Source: Methanoplanus limicola DSM 2279 (GTDB lineage: Archaea > Halobacteriota > Methanomicrobia > Methanomicrobiales > Methanomicrobiaceae). Taken from it: a stretch of DNA of 64,000 nucleotides. The number at the start of each line of letters is the position of its first letter. Positions within the stretch are counted from its first letter, which is position 1. Position numbers and translations under genes: made by a program. Positions 6,976 to 15,630 of this stretch are shown piece after piece. The notes under the pieces were generated by a model, which saw only the letters and a list, made by a program, of their open reading frames with translations, searched no databases and was not told where the DNA came from. The stretch lies in the NCBI RefSeq assembly GCF_000243255.1, contig NZ_CM001436.1:656077-720076 (forward strand), in the 5' to 3' direction.

Positions 6976-8118
6976 ATTATAGATCTTTTAGTCGGCGACA
7001 AGACCGGCCCGGTCGGCATGGCTTTTGCAAACGCAATGTCACAGCTCTCACCCGGACACACACCACTTCTGGCAGTAATAAGGCCTAATCTCTTAACAAA
7101 GCCTGCAACACTCATCATACCTAAAGTGACTCTTAAGACCGGAGAACAGGTAAATGCAATGTTTGGCGCAGTCCAGGCGGCAGTTGCAAAGGCTGTTGCA
7201 GACTCAGTTGAAGAGGGCGCATTCGGTGACAATAATATAGAAGACCTTGTACTCCTGGTAAGTGCATTCCTTCACCCGGATGCAAAGGACTACAACAGGA
7301 TTTACCGCTACAACTACGGTTCAACAAAGCTTGCAATCACCCGTGCACTCGCAGGATTCCCGGACAAAGAAACAGTTCTCAAAGAGAAAGACCGTGCAGG
7401 ACACGCTGTTATGGGATTCAAAGTACACAGGCTCTGGGACCCGCCGTACCTTCAGGTGGCCATGGACCTTGTTGACATGAAGTCTGTAGAGAGAGTCTTA
7501 ACATCAGTGCCCAAGAACGACCATGTATTAATTGAGGCAGGAACACCTCTGATTAAGCAGTTCGGGCTTTCAGTAATAAGCGAGATCAGAAAGATAAGGC
7601 CTGATGCATTCATCATCGCTGACTTAAAGACCCTTGATACCGGAAACCTTGAGGCAAGGATGGCAGCAAACGCATCCGCAGACGCTGTTGTTGTATCAGG
7701 GCTTGCACCTGTGCCGACAATTGTCAAATTCATCCAGGAAGCAAAGAAGACCGGCATCTACTCAGTCATAGATATGCTCAATGTTGATAAACCGGCAGAG
7801 CTTATAGAAAAGCTTGCAAAAGAAGGCGCAGTTCCAAGCATTGTTGAGATGCACCGTGCCATTGACGCTGAGGGCGATGACTACAACTGGGGCGACATTC
7901 CGGCAATCAAAGAAGCAGCCGGCGGAAAACTCCTTGTCGCAACCGCAGGCGGTGTCAGGCAGCATGTTGTAAAGGACGCACTCAAGTCAGGCGCTGACAT
8001 CCTCGTTGTCGGAAGGGCAATCACTGCATCCAGGAACATCCAGAACTCGGCAGAGCAGTTCCTTGAAGAGATGAACAAGGAAGAGATTGACCAGTTCAGG
8101 ATCATGACTGATTTCTGA
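6976..8118 (+). pseudogene. 5'-truncated formaldehyde-activating enzyme / hexulose-6-phosphate synthase (Fae-Hps)
   Basis: The open frame from ATG 7018 (366 aa) is an Fae domain (~1-145) joined to an Hps domain (~150-366, an orotidine-decarboxylase-like barrel with DLKTLDTG and a C-terminal VVGRAIT). Intact archaeal Fae-Hps links C1 transfer on tetrahydromethanopterin with ribulose-5-phosphate formation. Homology runs back in frame to codon ~6979 (IDLLVGDKTGPVG) but stops there. The usual ~17 first residues, including the conserved His of the …VAHID motif, are replaced by unrelated sequence (CQI before ID) with TGA at 6955. There is no ATG/GTG/TTG between and no ribosome site at 7018. Only the Hps half could still be functional. 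The break coincides with the right end of the accessory block. Confidence 0.75.
7929..8118 (+). repeat. hps 3'-end direct repeat, copy 1
   Basis: The last ~63 codons of the Fae-Hps frame. They are repeated in the same orientation at 8802-8991 with roughly 88% identity by eye. Most differences are synonymous third-base changes. The two copies bracket the hicBA remnant. Confidence 0.85.
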
Positions 8119-8252
8119 TCTGGAAAGACAATATTTTTTCAGAACTTCTTTTTTTAGCTCCATTTACCGCTAATTTCGCCATAAATGGCATTATACTCTG
8201 TTTAGCAGAATGTATGAGAATTAATATAACGGAAAAACAAATACTCATAATT

Positions 8253-8468
8253 ATGCGGAACTTAAAAATTATCGTTGAAAAACATGAAGATGGTTATATT
8301 GCATACCCCATTGGCCTGAAAGGGGTAGTAATTGGTGAAGGCGACACATATGAAGAAGCACTTTCAGATGTTAAATCTGCAATTGTGTTTCACATAGAAT
8401 CGTTTGGAAGTGATGTATTTGAAAATGAGGAGATACTGGAAACCTTTGTGGCAGAGGTTGCAGTCTGA
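8253..8468 (+). CDS. hicB: HicB-like antitoxin
   Basis: 71 aa from ATG 8253 (an in-frame ATG at 8214 is less likely). It is a HicB_like fold with the family pattern KIIVEKHEDGYIAYPIGL … GEGDTYEEALSDVKSAI …. Typical members neutralise HicA mRNA interferase and often repress their own operon. A TATA-like AATTAATATAAC ~28 bases before 8253 fits a leaderless transcript starting at this ATG. The stop overlaps the next ATG (ATGA at 8466-8470), the usual HicB-HicA coupling. The PIGLKG variant replaces the commoner PSLPGC loop. Confidence 0.7.
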   Translation: MRNLKIIVEKHEDGYIAYPIGLKGVVIGEGDTYEEALSDVKSAIVFHIESFGSDVFENEEILETFVAEVAV

Positions 8469-8702
8469 TGAAGTTTCCACAGGATGTACCAATTGCAAAA
8501 GTTCTAAAAACATTTGAATTACCCGGGTTTGTAACAGTCAGGGCAGAAAATCACATCTCAATGCAACGGAGTAATCCTGACGGTACAAAAACTCCGCTCA
8601 CACTCCCTAAGTCTTAGTAAAATTAAAGTCTCAACATTAAGGGTGATATGTAATCAGGCCGGCATATCAAGAGAAGAATTCCTGAAATATTATAATCAAT
8701 GA
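8468..8702 (+). pseudogene. HicA-like mRNA interferase toxin, frameshifted
   Basis: The first 49 codons show the HicA fold: PQDVPIAKVLKTFELPGF, the catalytic-histidine segment AENHISMQR, and NPDGTKTPLTLP. The frame then ends at TAG 8615-8617. Shifting by one base at ~8609 resumes the family C-terminus, SLSKIKVSTLRVICNQAG and REEFLKYYNQ, ending at TGA 8700-8702. Total length would be ~80 residues, normal for HicA. The toxin is thus probably dead by a one-base indel; no slippery heptamer that would suggest programmed shifting is obvious. Overlaps hicB by ATGA. Confidence 0.75.
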
Positions 8703-8801
8703 CATCGCCGGGATGGGAAAATACTACATTCCCTCATCCTCTACACCTTAAATGGCAGTTTACAAAAGCAACAGGTCAACTGCCTTACCGCTAATATCAA
8801 A

Positions 8802-8991
8802 TCTTCCTGTCGCAACCGCAGGCGGTGTCAGGCAGCACGTTGTTAAGGACGCACTTAAGGCAGGCGCTGATATTTTAGTTGTCGGAAGAGCAATAACAGC
8901 ATCTAAAAACATCCGGAACCCGGCAGAGCAGTTCCTTGAAGAGATGAACAAGGAAGAGATCGACCAGTTCAGGATCATGACTGATTTCTAA
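8802..8991 (+). repeat. hps 3'-end direct repeat, copy 2 (gene fragment)
   Basis: Encodes PVATAGGVRQHVVKDALKAG … EEIDQFRIMTDF and a stop, the C-terminal ~62 residues of the Hps barrel, with nothing of the rest of the gene ahead of it. Similarity to copy 1 continues past the stop into the ACAATATTTTT… tail. It is a fragment, not a gene. The synonymous nature of the differences shows that this copy was once part of a functional, diverged hps. Confidence 0.85.
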
Positions 8992-9325
8992 TTCAGCCAC
9001 ACAATATTTTTAAAACTCATTTTTTAGAACTTTTCTCACCCATAATCAACACAACAGGAGTAATATGCTATTTTGAAGGATCTGTGAAACTGAACCTCTC
9101 TTTGAAAATACAGAGGATTACCTCAAAGCAGTATTATTCAGAAAAGTGAGATAACAGAGCAATATAACCGCCAGAATCAGCCGGGATATACTATATAACT
9201 GGCTCATAGCCAGCTGAAAAATAAGCATGCAACAGTCTCAGCAGGTTATGTAAAATAATTTCACTCATATTATATCCTTTGCAGTAAAATCACACATATC
9301 AGTTATTTAACAGATATAGCCGGCG
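8992..9325. other. intergenic stretch upstream of cardiolipin synthase
   Basis: 334 bases without a convincing gene. Seen in it: T-rich tail after the hps fragment (9007-9030), a TATA-like run GATATACTATATAA (~9184-9197) and a short hairpin CTGGCTCATAGCCAG (9199-9213). These could belong to the promoter of the downstream gene, though they lie 115 bases from its start. Confidence 0.4.
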
Positions 9326-10813
9326 GTGATGATAATAAATGAAATTATCCAGTTGATCTGGGATCTGATAATACCAATTATAATTATAGCAAATATGATT
9401 TTTGCTCTGGCAGTTGTTTTTATCGAGAGGAAAAACCCAACTGCCACAGTTGCATGGCTTATGGCACTTATTTTTGCTCCGGTCATAGGATTTGTCCTCT
9501 ACCTTTTTGTCGGTCAGAGTTTTTACCGTGAGAGAATGTTCCGGATAAAAAAAGAGGAAGATCAGGCAATTACAGAAATAATAGAATCACAAAAAAAGGA
9601 GCTTATTACAAAAGATCTTCCGGTGGAAAAAACACTGTATGATCCCTACAAACGGATGATTCTGATGCTTATGGAGAGCAACAGGGCTGCATTGACAACC
9701 AAAAACAGGGTAAAGGTTTTTGTTGACGGAAATGATAAGTTTGAATCCCTCCTTGAAGCAATCAAAAGTGCAGAAGACCACATCCACATGGAGTATTATA
9801 TCTTAAAAGATGATGAAATCGGGAATGAAATATTTGCTGCACTTACAGAACGTGCAGATGCAGGTGTAACAGTAAGGTTTCTTGGTGACGGGCTTGGATG
9901 TGCAGGACCAAAAAAGGAATTTTATGAACCTTTTAAAGCAGCCGGAGGAAAAGTGGCCTTTTTCTTTCCTTCTTTGGTAGCAATCAGGCATCCGAGGATA
10001 AATTACAGAAACCACAGAAAGATTGCAGTAATTGACGGCAAAACAGGGTTTATCGGAGGATTTAACATTGGAGACGATTATCTCAGCCGGATTCCAGAAT
10101 GGGCACCATGGAGGGATACTGCCGTCCGGATTAAAGGTCATTCAGTACTGCCCATGCAGATAAGATTTATTCTGGACTGGAATTATGCTGCAAAAGATGA
10201 ACAGATAGAACTGAAAGGCAGATATTTCCCGGAGATGACAGGAGATGAAACTGAAAAGAGCGGTAATGTACCTGTTCAGATTGTATCAGGAGGTCCTGAC
10301 ACCTACTGGAATCCAATAAAGGAGTCTTATCTGAAGATGATAACCCTTGCAACTGAGTCGGTTTACATTCAGACCCCGTATTTTATTCCGGATGAAAGCA
10401 TTATGGATGCACTGAGAATTGCAGCATTGTCAGGGATTGACGTTAAAATTATGATCCCGTCAAAACCTGACCACCTCTTTGTTTACTGGGCGGGATATTC
10501 ATACATCGAACAGCTCCTTGATGCAGGAGTAAAAGCCTATACCTATAATGATGGCTTCATTCACGCCAAAACAATAGTCGTTGACAATGTCGCCGCATCT
10601 GTTGGAAGTGCAAACTGGGACGTAAGAAGTTTCAGGCTCAATTTCGAGACAAATGCCATAATGTATGACAGAAATGTTGCAGAGGAACTAAAAGAATACT
10701 TCATCAGAGACCTTTCAGACTGCACAGAACTGACAGAAGAGCGTATTTTATCACTGCCAAAAATTACAAGATTAAAACTCTCAGTTTCAAGGCTTTTTTC
10801 TCCCCTGCTCTGA
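9326..10813 (+). CDS. cls: cardiolipin synthase-type phospholipase D protein
   Basis: 495 aa, normal length for ClsA-type enzymes. It has two N-terminal transmembrane helices (~8-32 and ~40-62), then two phospholipase-D domains with HKD motifs: HRKIAVIDGKTGFIGG (~residue 230) and HAKTIVVDNVAASVGS (~412). Family members join two phospholipids through their polar heads; in archaea the substrates would be archaeal glycerol-ether lipids, giving archaeal cardiolipins. Acts at the membrane. GTG 9326 or ATG 9329 is the start; GGTGAT overlaps it, so the start is uncertain by a few codons. Transcribed alone. Confidence 0.88.
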   Translation: MMIINEIIQLIWDLIIPIIIIANMIFALAVVFIERKNPTATVAWLMALIFAPVIGFVLYLFVGQSFYRERMFRIKKEEDQAITEIIESQKKELITKDLPVEKTLYDPYKRMILMLMESNRAALTTKNRVKVFVDGNDKFESLLEAIKSAEDHIHMEYYILKDDEIGNEIFAALTERADAGVTVRFLGDGLGCAGPKKEFYEPFKAAGGKVAFFFPSLVAIRHPRINYRNHRKIAVIDGKTGFIGGFNIGDDYLSRIPEWAPWRDTAVRIKGHSVLPMQIRFILDWNYAAKDEQIELKGRYFPEMTGDETEKSGNVPVQIVSGGPDTYWNPIKESYLKMITLATESVYIQTPYFIPDESIMDALRIAALSGIDVKIMIPSKPDHLFVYWAGYSYIEQLLDAGVKAYTYNDGFIHAKTIVVDNVAASVGSANWDVRSFRLNFETNAIMYDRNVAEELKEYFIRDLSDCTELTEERILSLPKITRLKLSVSRLFSPLL

Positions 10814-10950
10814 GAATTTTCTTTTTTTAAGCCCGGAATTTTTGCTGATCAAAACATGGATCATACGAAAAACTTCTACTTATCCATCCATCACCTTTGA
10901 GCCATTGCTTATGGGTTACTTAATTTAAGCATAAAAAAAGGATATGAGAA

Positions 10951-11814
10951 TTATTTATCTGAACTGAAAATATCAGACATTCTCCTTTTATTCGCCAAAT
11001 AATGCGCAGAAAGATATGATAAGGTGTACGGAACAAAACTCCATGCAATTACACCTGCTGTTGCACCCTTATTTAAGAAGTTCCCGGACTTTCCAATGAC
11101 AATATTCTTCCGGTTCACAATTCCGGAGAGAAACTCCTCAACCGTTTCAACATATGAACCTGTCAGGACATTACCTACATCAGGCAGGATATGGGCATCC
11201 GAACCACCGGTAAAAGGAATGTCATTATTCCTGGCATATTCCATTGATTTCTCATTTAAGCCCCTTATCATTCCGCCACAGATTGCTTCAATCCCGTCCA
11301 GGTGGTCCATAACTCCGGGGAGCATATTTTTATCCACACATTTTAAGACCCCACGGTTTATTCCGTAATATCCAAAGGGATGTGCTGCAACTCTTAAACA
11401 GTCATATTGTTCTGCAAGAGTGAGGCATTTCATAACCGGCAGATTTTTTGTGAGGGCCGGACTTAATTCAGCTTTTTCCCTGTTAAAGTCATTAAAAAAT
11501 TCAGATAGGTCATCTGATGTATAAAAATATATGAGGAGATGTGGTCCTTCTTTGGTATCAAGTTCAATGCCGGGAATTATTAAGGTGTCCTCTGCATATT
11601 TTTCCGCTTTTAAAGCACCCCCTATCTCATTATGGTCAGTTACTGAAAGTGAAATTCCTTTTTTTTCCGCATATCTGAGAAGGTCCGGAATTTTTGTGAG
11701 GCCATCTGAGTAGCAGGTATGAAGGTGCATATCCGCAGGGGTATAGCCATCTTTTTTTAAGGCTGAGATGTCAGGTTTTTCAAGTTTTATCGGGTTATAT
11801 AAAGAGTTTGTCAT
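10951..11814 (-). CDS. PHP-domain metal-dependent phosphoesterase
   Basis: 287 aa. It has PHP motifs in order: DMHLHTCYSDG (~29), SVTDHNEI (~57), a central IPGIELDT (~80), AAHPFGYYG (~150) and a late GGSDAHILPDVG (~205). Members hydrolyse phosphoester bonds with two or three bound metals; substrates of the stand-alone archaeal type range from nucleotides to small phosphates, so no specific reaction is assigned. The C-terminal 45 residues (IAWSFVPYTLSYLSAHYL) are hydrophobic. The start ATG touches the stop of a tiny upstream ORF (TAAATG), so the two are probably translated together. Confidence 0.8.
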   Translation of the reverse strand: MTNSLYNPIKLEKPDISALKKDGYTPADMHLHTCYSDGLTKIPDLLRYAEKKGISLSVTDHNEIGGALKAEKYAEDTLIIPGIELDTKEGPHLLIYFYTSDDLSEFFNDFNREKAELSPALTKNLPVMKCLTLAEQYDCLRVAAHPFGYYGINRGVLKCVDKNMLPGVMDHLDGIEAICGGMIRGLNEKSMEYARNNDIPFTGGSDAHILPDVGNVLTGSYVETVEEFLSGIVNRKNIVIGKSGNFLNKGATAGVIAWSFVPYTLSYLSAHYLANKRRMSDIFSSDK

Positions 11815-11913
11815 TTATTTTTTCATTTCCTTTGCTCTTTTCCTGCGGTATGGGACGGCCAATATTGCCAGAAATAATATTGTAAATTGTTTATAAAACA
11901 GAGGTGCCTTCAT
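11815..11913 (-). CDS. 32-residue membrane mini-protein upstream of the PHP gene
   Basis: ATG at 11913-11911, stop TAA at 11817-11815 immediately followed by the ATG of the PHP gene. The product MKAPLFYKQFTILFLAILAV…KEMKK has one hydrophobic helix and a strongly basic tail (YRRKRAKEMKK), typical of a single-pass membrane peptide. A TATA-like TTTAATATA lies 25-35 bases upstream of its ATG (near 11946), so it would be the first gene of the transcript. It might be a leader peptide coupling translation rather than a functional protein. Confidence 0.45.
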   Translation of the reverse strand: MKAPLFYKQFTILFLAILAVPYRRKRAKEMKK

Positions 11914-12118
11914 AACTTATACCTTACACAACCAACAGCGATCCATATATTAAATTCAAACCCGGAATTGTGGCAAAGGGAATGAATGATACCGACAGTG
12001 CAGTTTTTGAGGCTGAAGGTCACTTATTTTATGACATTTTACCAACCGGCAATATTGCAGATACGCCAGATGCCAGATCTCCTTATAGCAGCAGAGAAAA
12101 ATTACTAATAAAATTATT

Positions 12119-12136
12119 ACTAATAAATTTATTAGT
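12119..12136. promoter_or_regulatory. 18 bp perfect palindrome ahead of the ATPase gene
   Basis: ACTAATAAATTTATTAGT, 6 bases before ATG 12142. The half site TTACTAATAAA is also repeated directly ~15 bases earlier. Position and symmetry suggest an operator or a TATA-containing promoter of a leaderless transcript; AT-richness makes chance symmetry possible. Confidence 0.45.
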
Positions 12137-12141
12137 TTATT

Positions 12142-13338
12142 ATGGCATTCACATTAACGCCTGTAAAAGGGGAAGACTTCATCAACAGAACCAGAATTCT
12201 TGATGAAATGATCTCTGAACTATCCAATCCGGACTCAACATCAGGATTTGCCCTTTATGGCCGCCGGAGAATTGGCAAAACTTCAATCTTAAAGGAAGTT
12301 TCAGGGAGGCTGACAGAAAAGGGAAATATTGCAGTTGTTTATCTGTCTGTCTGGGATCTTATTGATTATACAGTTGAAGAACTCTGCAGAAAACTGATAC
12401 TTGAGATAATTGATGCTTACAGGCCGTATTTATCCCTGAAATTCCGTTCATACGAGCTGATAAAAACTCCTCTGTCCATACTCAGGAAAATTCTTTCTGA
12501 GGCTGAACTTAAAGTGGTTTATGATGAAATTGAGTTTATTATAAGCCGGAATAATGTGCAGAAAAGCAGAGATGAAATGATTGAGCACACTTTTACAGTC
12601 TCTGAAAAACTGTCAGAAAAATGTCCCGGAAATATCAAATGTGTAATAATGATCGATGAATTTCCTTCTGTTATTGACCTTAAAAGTAACAATATTAAAG
12701 TTGGGGAGGCAATTTTGCGTAAAATCAGAACCATATCGGAAAATTATCAGCACACTGCCCTTTGTGTATCCGGGTCTCTCAGAAGCACAATGAACCTTGC
12801 TGTACTCTCACCAGGGTCACCGTTTTACCGGCAGTTAATCTCAAAAGAGATACTCCCGTTCGATCTTAAGCATACCGGGGAAATATTATCTGCCGGACTG
12901 AATATCACAGAGGATTGCATTATAGAGATTTATAATTTCTCAGCCGGAATTCCGTTTTACATACAGTATATCGGTAAGATGCTTAAGAGAAGAAGACCTG
13001 AAGGCGGCACCGTCACTATTGGAGATGCAAAAGAGACTGAATCTGAATTTATAAGAGAGGAGGGAAATATGCTATTCAGAGAGGAATTTAATTCTTTAAG
13101 TCCAAAAGAGAAGCTGGTTGTGCTTAAGATTGCTAAAGGCTATCACAGACCAAAGGAGATCGGGGAGAGAAATGAGTTGAATTCCGGAGATATCCGGGAT
13201 AAAATATCAAATGTAAGTACTTATCTTGGCTATTTAACAGATAAGGGATTTGTCATAAAAACCGGAAAAGGTCAATATGAACTCTGTGATCCCGTATTTG
13301 AAAGATGGATAAGAGAAGTTTTACTGGACACACGCTGA
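12142..13338 (+). CDS. archaeal AAA ATPase (Arch_ATPase type)
   Basis: 398 aa. It has an N-terminal FINRTRILDEM segment, a Walker A variant YGRRRIGKTSIL (~35) and a Walker B CVIMIDEFPS (~170). A sensor-like ALCVSGSLRSTM follows (~210), then a lid region and a C-terminal winged helix (LNSGDIRDKISNVSTYLGYL, ~345). This is the archaeal STAND-like ATPase family, whose members are numerous and often lie in variable regions; their partners and substrates are mostly unknown. No ribosome site is present, so a leaderless mRNA is likely. It stands alone. Confidence 0.8.
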   Translation: MAFTLTPVKGEDFINRTRILDEMISELSNPDSTSGFALYGRRRIGKTSILKEVSGRLTEKGNIAVVYLSVWDLIDYTVEELCRKLILEIIDAYRPYLSLKFRSYELIKTPLSILRKILSEAELKVVYDEIEFIISRNNVQKSRDEMIEHTFTVSEKLSEKCPGNIKCVIMIDEFPSVIDLKSNNIKVGEAILRKIRTISENYQHTALCVSGSLRSTMNLAVLSPGSPFYRQLISKEILPFDLKHTGEILSAGLNITEDCIIEIYNFSAGIPFYIQYIGKMLKRRRPEGGTVTIGDAKETESEFIREEGNMLFREEFNSLSPKEKLVVLKIAKGYHRPKEIGERNELNSGDIRDKISNVSTYLGYLTDKGFVIKTGKGQYELCDPVFERWIREVLLDTR

Positions 13339-13387
13339 TTTCACAGGCACCTTTCAGGGGATATATATCTCAAATCACACATACAGA

Positions 13388-13433
13388 TTCATTATATATC
13401 CTGCCATTAGAGTAACTTAACCGGGAGATCATC
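13388..13433 (+). promoter_or_regulatory. promoter and ribosome site of the ABC exporter operon
   Basis: TATA box CATTATATATCC (13388-13399) 35-46 bases before ATG 13434, with GGGAGATC as ribosome-binding sequence 4 bases ahead of the ATG. The expected transcription start is near 13420. Confidence 0.55.
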
Positions 13434-14219
13434 ATGCCACCCGTAATTCTGACAAAAAACCTGACTAAAAACTTCGGAGAACTAAGAGCTGTCGATTCAG
13501 TCACGCTTTCGGTTGAGAAAGGCAGCCTCTTCGGGCTGTTAGGACCAAACGGCTCCGGAAAGACGACAATGATCAGAATGCTCACCGGACAGATGAAGGA
13601 GTCGTCCGGCTCGGCAGAGGTTCTTGGAATTGACCCTGCAAAGGAACCGGTAAAAGTCAGAGCGGCGGTGGGGATAATCCCCGAACAGGAGACACCGCCG
13701 AGCTTTCTGACTGCTGAGGAGTATCTCTCATTTGCCGGAAAAATCCGTAAAATCGGGGATATTGAGGAGAAGGCAGAATGGTGGTTTGACTACCTCGATT
13801 TTGCGGACAAGAAGGATGTCTTATGCAAGGATCTCTCACGGGGAACAAGGCAGAAGCTCATGTTTGCACAGGCATTTCTCCATAATCCCGATCTCGCATT
13901 AATAGATGAACCCCTCATCAACCTCGATCCGGTCATGCAGAGAAAGGTCAAGGGCTTTTTAAAGGATTACACAGATTCCGGAAGGACAATATTTCTCTCT
14001 ACCCACATACTTGAAATTGCGGGGGAGATATGCACAGATTTTGCAATTCTTCATAAAGGAAAACTCCTCCATACCGGAAAAGTAACTGAACTAAAGGAAA
14101 AAGATATTCATCTTGACGACTTTTTCATGGAGCTTGTGGAGAAAGAAATTATAGATGAGATAATTGAAGGGAAAGAAAGAGGAGAAGAAGGAATCGTAGA
14201 GAGGGAGAAGAATGCCTGA
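13434..14219 (+). CDS. ABC transporter ATP-binding protein
   Basis: 261 aa. Walker A LLGPNGSGKTT (~36), Q-loop region IIPEQETPP (~85), signature LSRGTRQKL (~137), Walker B LALIDEP (~157) and H-loop STHIL (~189). It is a DrrA/CcmA-like exporter ATPase without its own membrane domain. The C-terminal tail is charged. Its stop overlaps the start of the permease gene by 8 bases, so the pair is cotranslated and forms one transporter; the substrate cannot be told from sequence. Confidence 0.88.
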   Translation: MPPVILTKNLTKNFGELRAVDSVTLSVEKGSLFGLLGPNGSGKTTMIRMLTGQMKESSGSAEVLGIDPAKEPVKVRAAVGIIPEQETPPSFLTAEEYLSFAGKIRKIGDIEEKAEWWFDYLDFADKKDVLCKDLSRGTRQKLMFAQAFLHNPDLALIDEPLINLDPVMQRKVKGFLKDYTDSGRTIFLSTHILEIAGEICTDFAILHKGKLLHTGKVTELKEKDIHLDDFFMELVEKEIIDEIIEGKERGEEGIVEREKNA

Positions 14220-15618
14220 ACTTTTCTGTGCCATGTTTAAGGAAGAGTGGCGGATGCACTCAACACTCTTTGGAAGCCTGAACTTTGCCCTCTTCCCATT
14301 CATGATCTTCGCAATCGCATTTATGGGTGCATTTCTGATACCGCTTGTAAGAGAGGTAATTGAGATAAACACCCTTGCACTGATAATACATGCCCAATTC
14401 GCACTTCTCGGAATAATGGTCGGATCGTTTGGACTTTTAGGGAAAGAGGTTATGAACCGGAGGTTCGGGCAGTCAAGCCTGATTGCCTATTCAGCACGAA
14501 GCCTGCCGATATCTGAGAAGGTGATATTCTTAAACTTCATCATTAAGGACATTGTATATTACTTCATCCTCTGGGTAATTCCATTTGGACTGGGCTTTTT
14601 AATCGCAGCGCCATTCCTTGGAATTAACCTGTATTACCCTCTTCTTCTCCTCCTGACGATTACACTCTCGTTTCTGACCGGGCTTTGCCTTGTTTTTCTG
14701 CTATCATCCGTCTATTCAAGGAGCAAAAAAGCTCTTCTTCTGCTGATTGCTGTAATTGTAGTGGCTGCCAGACTTATAACATTCGGCACAGGAACAGAAT
14801 TCTCCTTCCTCTTCCCTCCGCTGGCGCTGTTTTATTCTTTGTCCCCTGTAAACCTTGCAGTCTCAGTTCTTCTGATAATTCTTCTGTTTACCATTTCGAT
14901 GATATTCTTCACGCCGGAATACCGGAGTTCTGAGAAGCACTACAAAAACCGTTTTCTGCCTCTCTCCGAAAAACTCAGCATCTTAAGGGAGAATAACCTT
15001 GTAGCAAAGGACTTCATTGACCTGTACAGAAGCGGGGCCGGGATAGGGCAGACGCTCTTCTCATTTCTGCTCCCCCTGGGAATAATCTGGCTCTTACTCT
15101 CACTTATGGAAGGAATAATCCCACAGGAGAGTCTCTTATTCAGTCTTGCGGTTGTAACCGGAGTTATATCCTCAACTATGTACACCTGGCTTACGGAATT
15201 TGACTCATTCGCAGCATACATCTTCCTTCCGGTCAGGACTTCGGACATCATCAAAGCAAAGGCCGAATCCTTCACAGTGCTACAGGTAATTCCGGTGATC
15301 TTTCTCGTGGCTGCCGGAATTTCATCCGGAATTCCGGCACACATACCCGGAGCGGTTGTGCTCTGCCTTTCAGTATCATTTTTTGCCCTGTCAGTTCAGA
15401 TAAGGCTCTGCGGACTTAATCCGGGCATACTCATCTACAATGTCAGAGTATTTCTGCTCTATATGCTTTTAATCGGCCCGGCTGTACTGGTTATGCTTGC
15501 ACTCACATCGGCAGGCCCTGTATTTGCCTATGCCGGAGTTATACTGCTAATCCCGGCATGGCATATGATAAATTCCGGGTTTAAAAAATGGGACAATACT
15601 GAATTTAAAGGGCTTTAG
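14212..15618 (+). CDS. ABC transporter permease
   Basis: 468 aa with about twelve hydrophobic helices in two similar halves (for example ~23-45, ~60-80, ~110-165, ~175-240, then ~280-460), interrupted by a cytoplasmic loop at ~240-280 (ENNLVAKDFIDLYRSG). It has the layout of ABC-2-type export permeases of the larger, fused kind. Partner of the ATPase just upstream. The substrate is unknown. Confidence 0.8.
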   Translation: MPELFCAMFKEEWRMHSTLFGSLNFALFPFMIFAIAFMGAFLIPLVREVIEINTLALIIHAQFALLGIMVGSFGLLGKEVMNRRFGQSSLIAYSARSLPISEKVIFLNFIIKDIVYYFILWVIPFGLGFLIAAPFLGINLYYPLLLLLTITLSFLTGLCLVFLLSSVYSRSKKALLLLIAVIVVAARLITFGTGTEFSFLFPPLALFYSLSPVNLAVSVLLIILLFTISMIFFTPEYRSSEKHYKNRFLPLSEKLSILRENNLVAKDFIDLYRSGAGIGQTLFSFLLPLGIIWLLLSLMEGIIPQESLLFSLAVVTGVISSTMYTWLTEFDSFAAYIFLPVRTSDIIKAKAESFTVLQVIPVIFLVAAGISSGIPAHIPGAVVLCLSVSFFALSVQIRLCGLNPGILIYNVRVFLLYMLLIGPAVLVMLALTSAGPVFAYAGVILLIPAWHMINSGFKKWDNTEFKGL

Positions 15619-15630
15619 GATTTTAGAACA

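Noticed and set aside
8752-8801. N-terminal 16 codons (MAVYKSNRSTA…) ahead of the hps fragment
   Set aside because: No homology to Hps and no ribosome site; chance extension of the duplicated segment, so not called a gene.
9184-9213. TATA-like run plus hairpin as a possible small RNA gene
   Set aside because: Six-base stem only and no terminator; too weak for an RNA call.
11970-12203. 77-codon open frame
   Set aside because: Overlaps the true ATPase start in another frame, low-complexity Leu/Ile run from AT-rich promoter sequence, no ribosome site.
12519-12734. Antisense and out-of-frame ORFs within ATPase, gyrA, gyrB, acd and other long genes
   Set aside because: They mirror the codon structure of the true genes and have no independent start signals.
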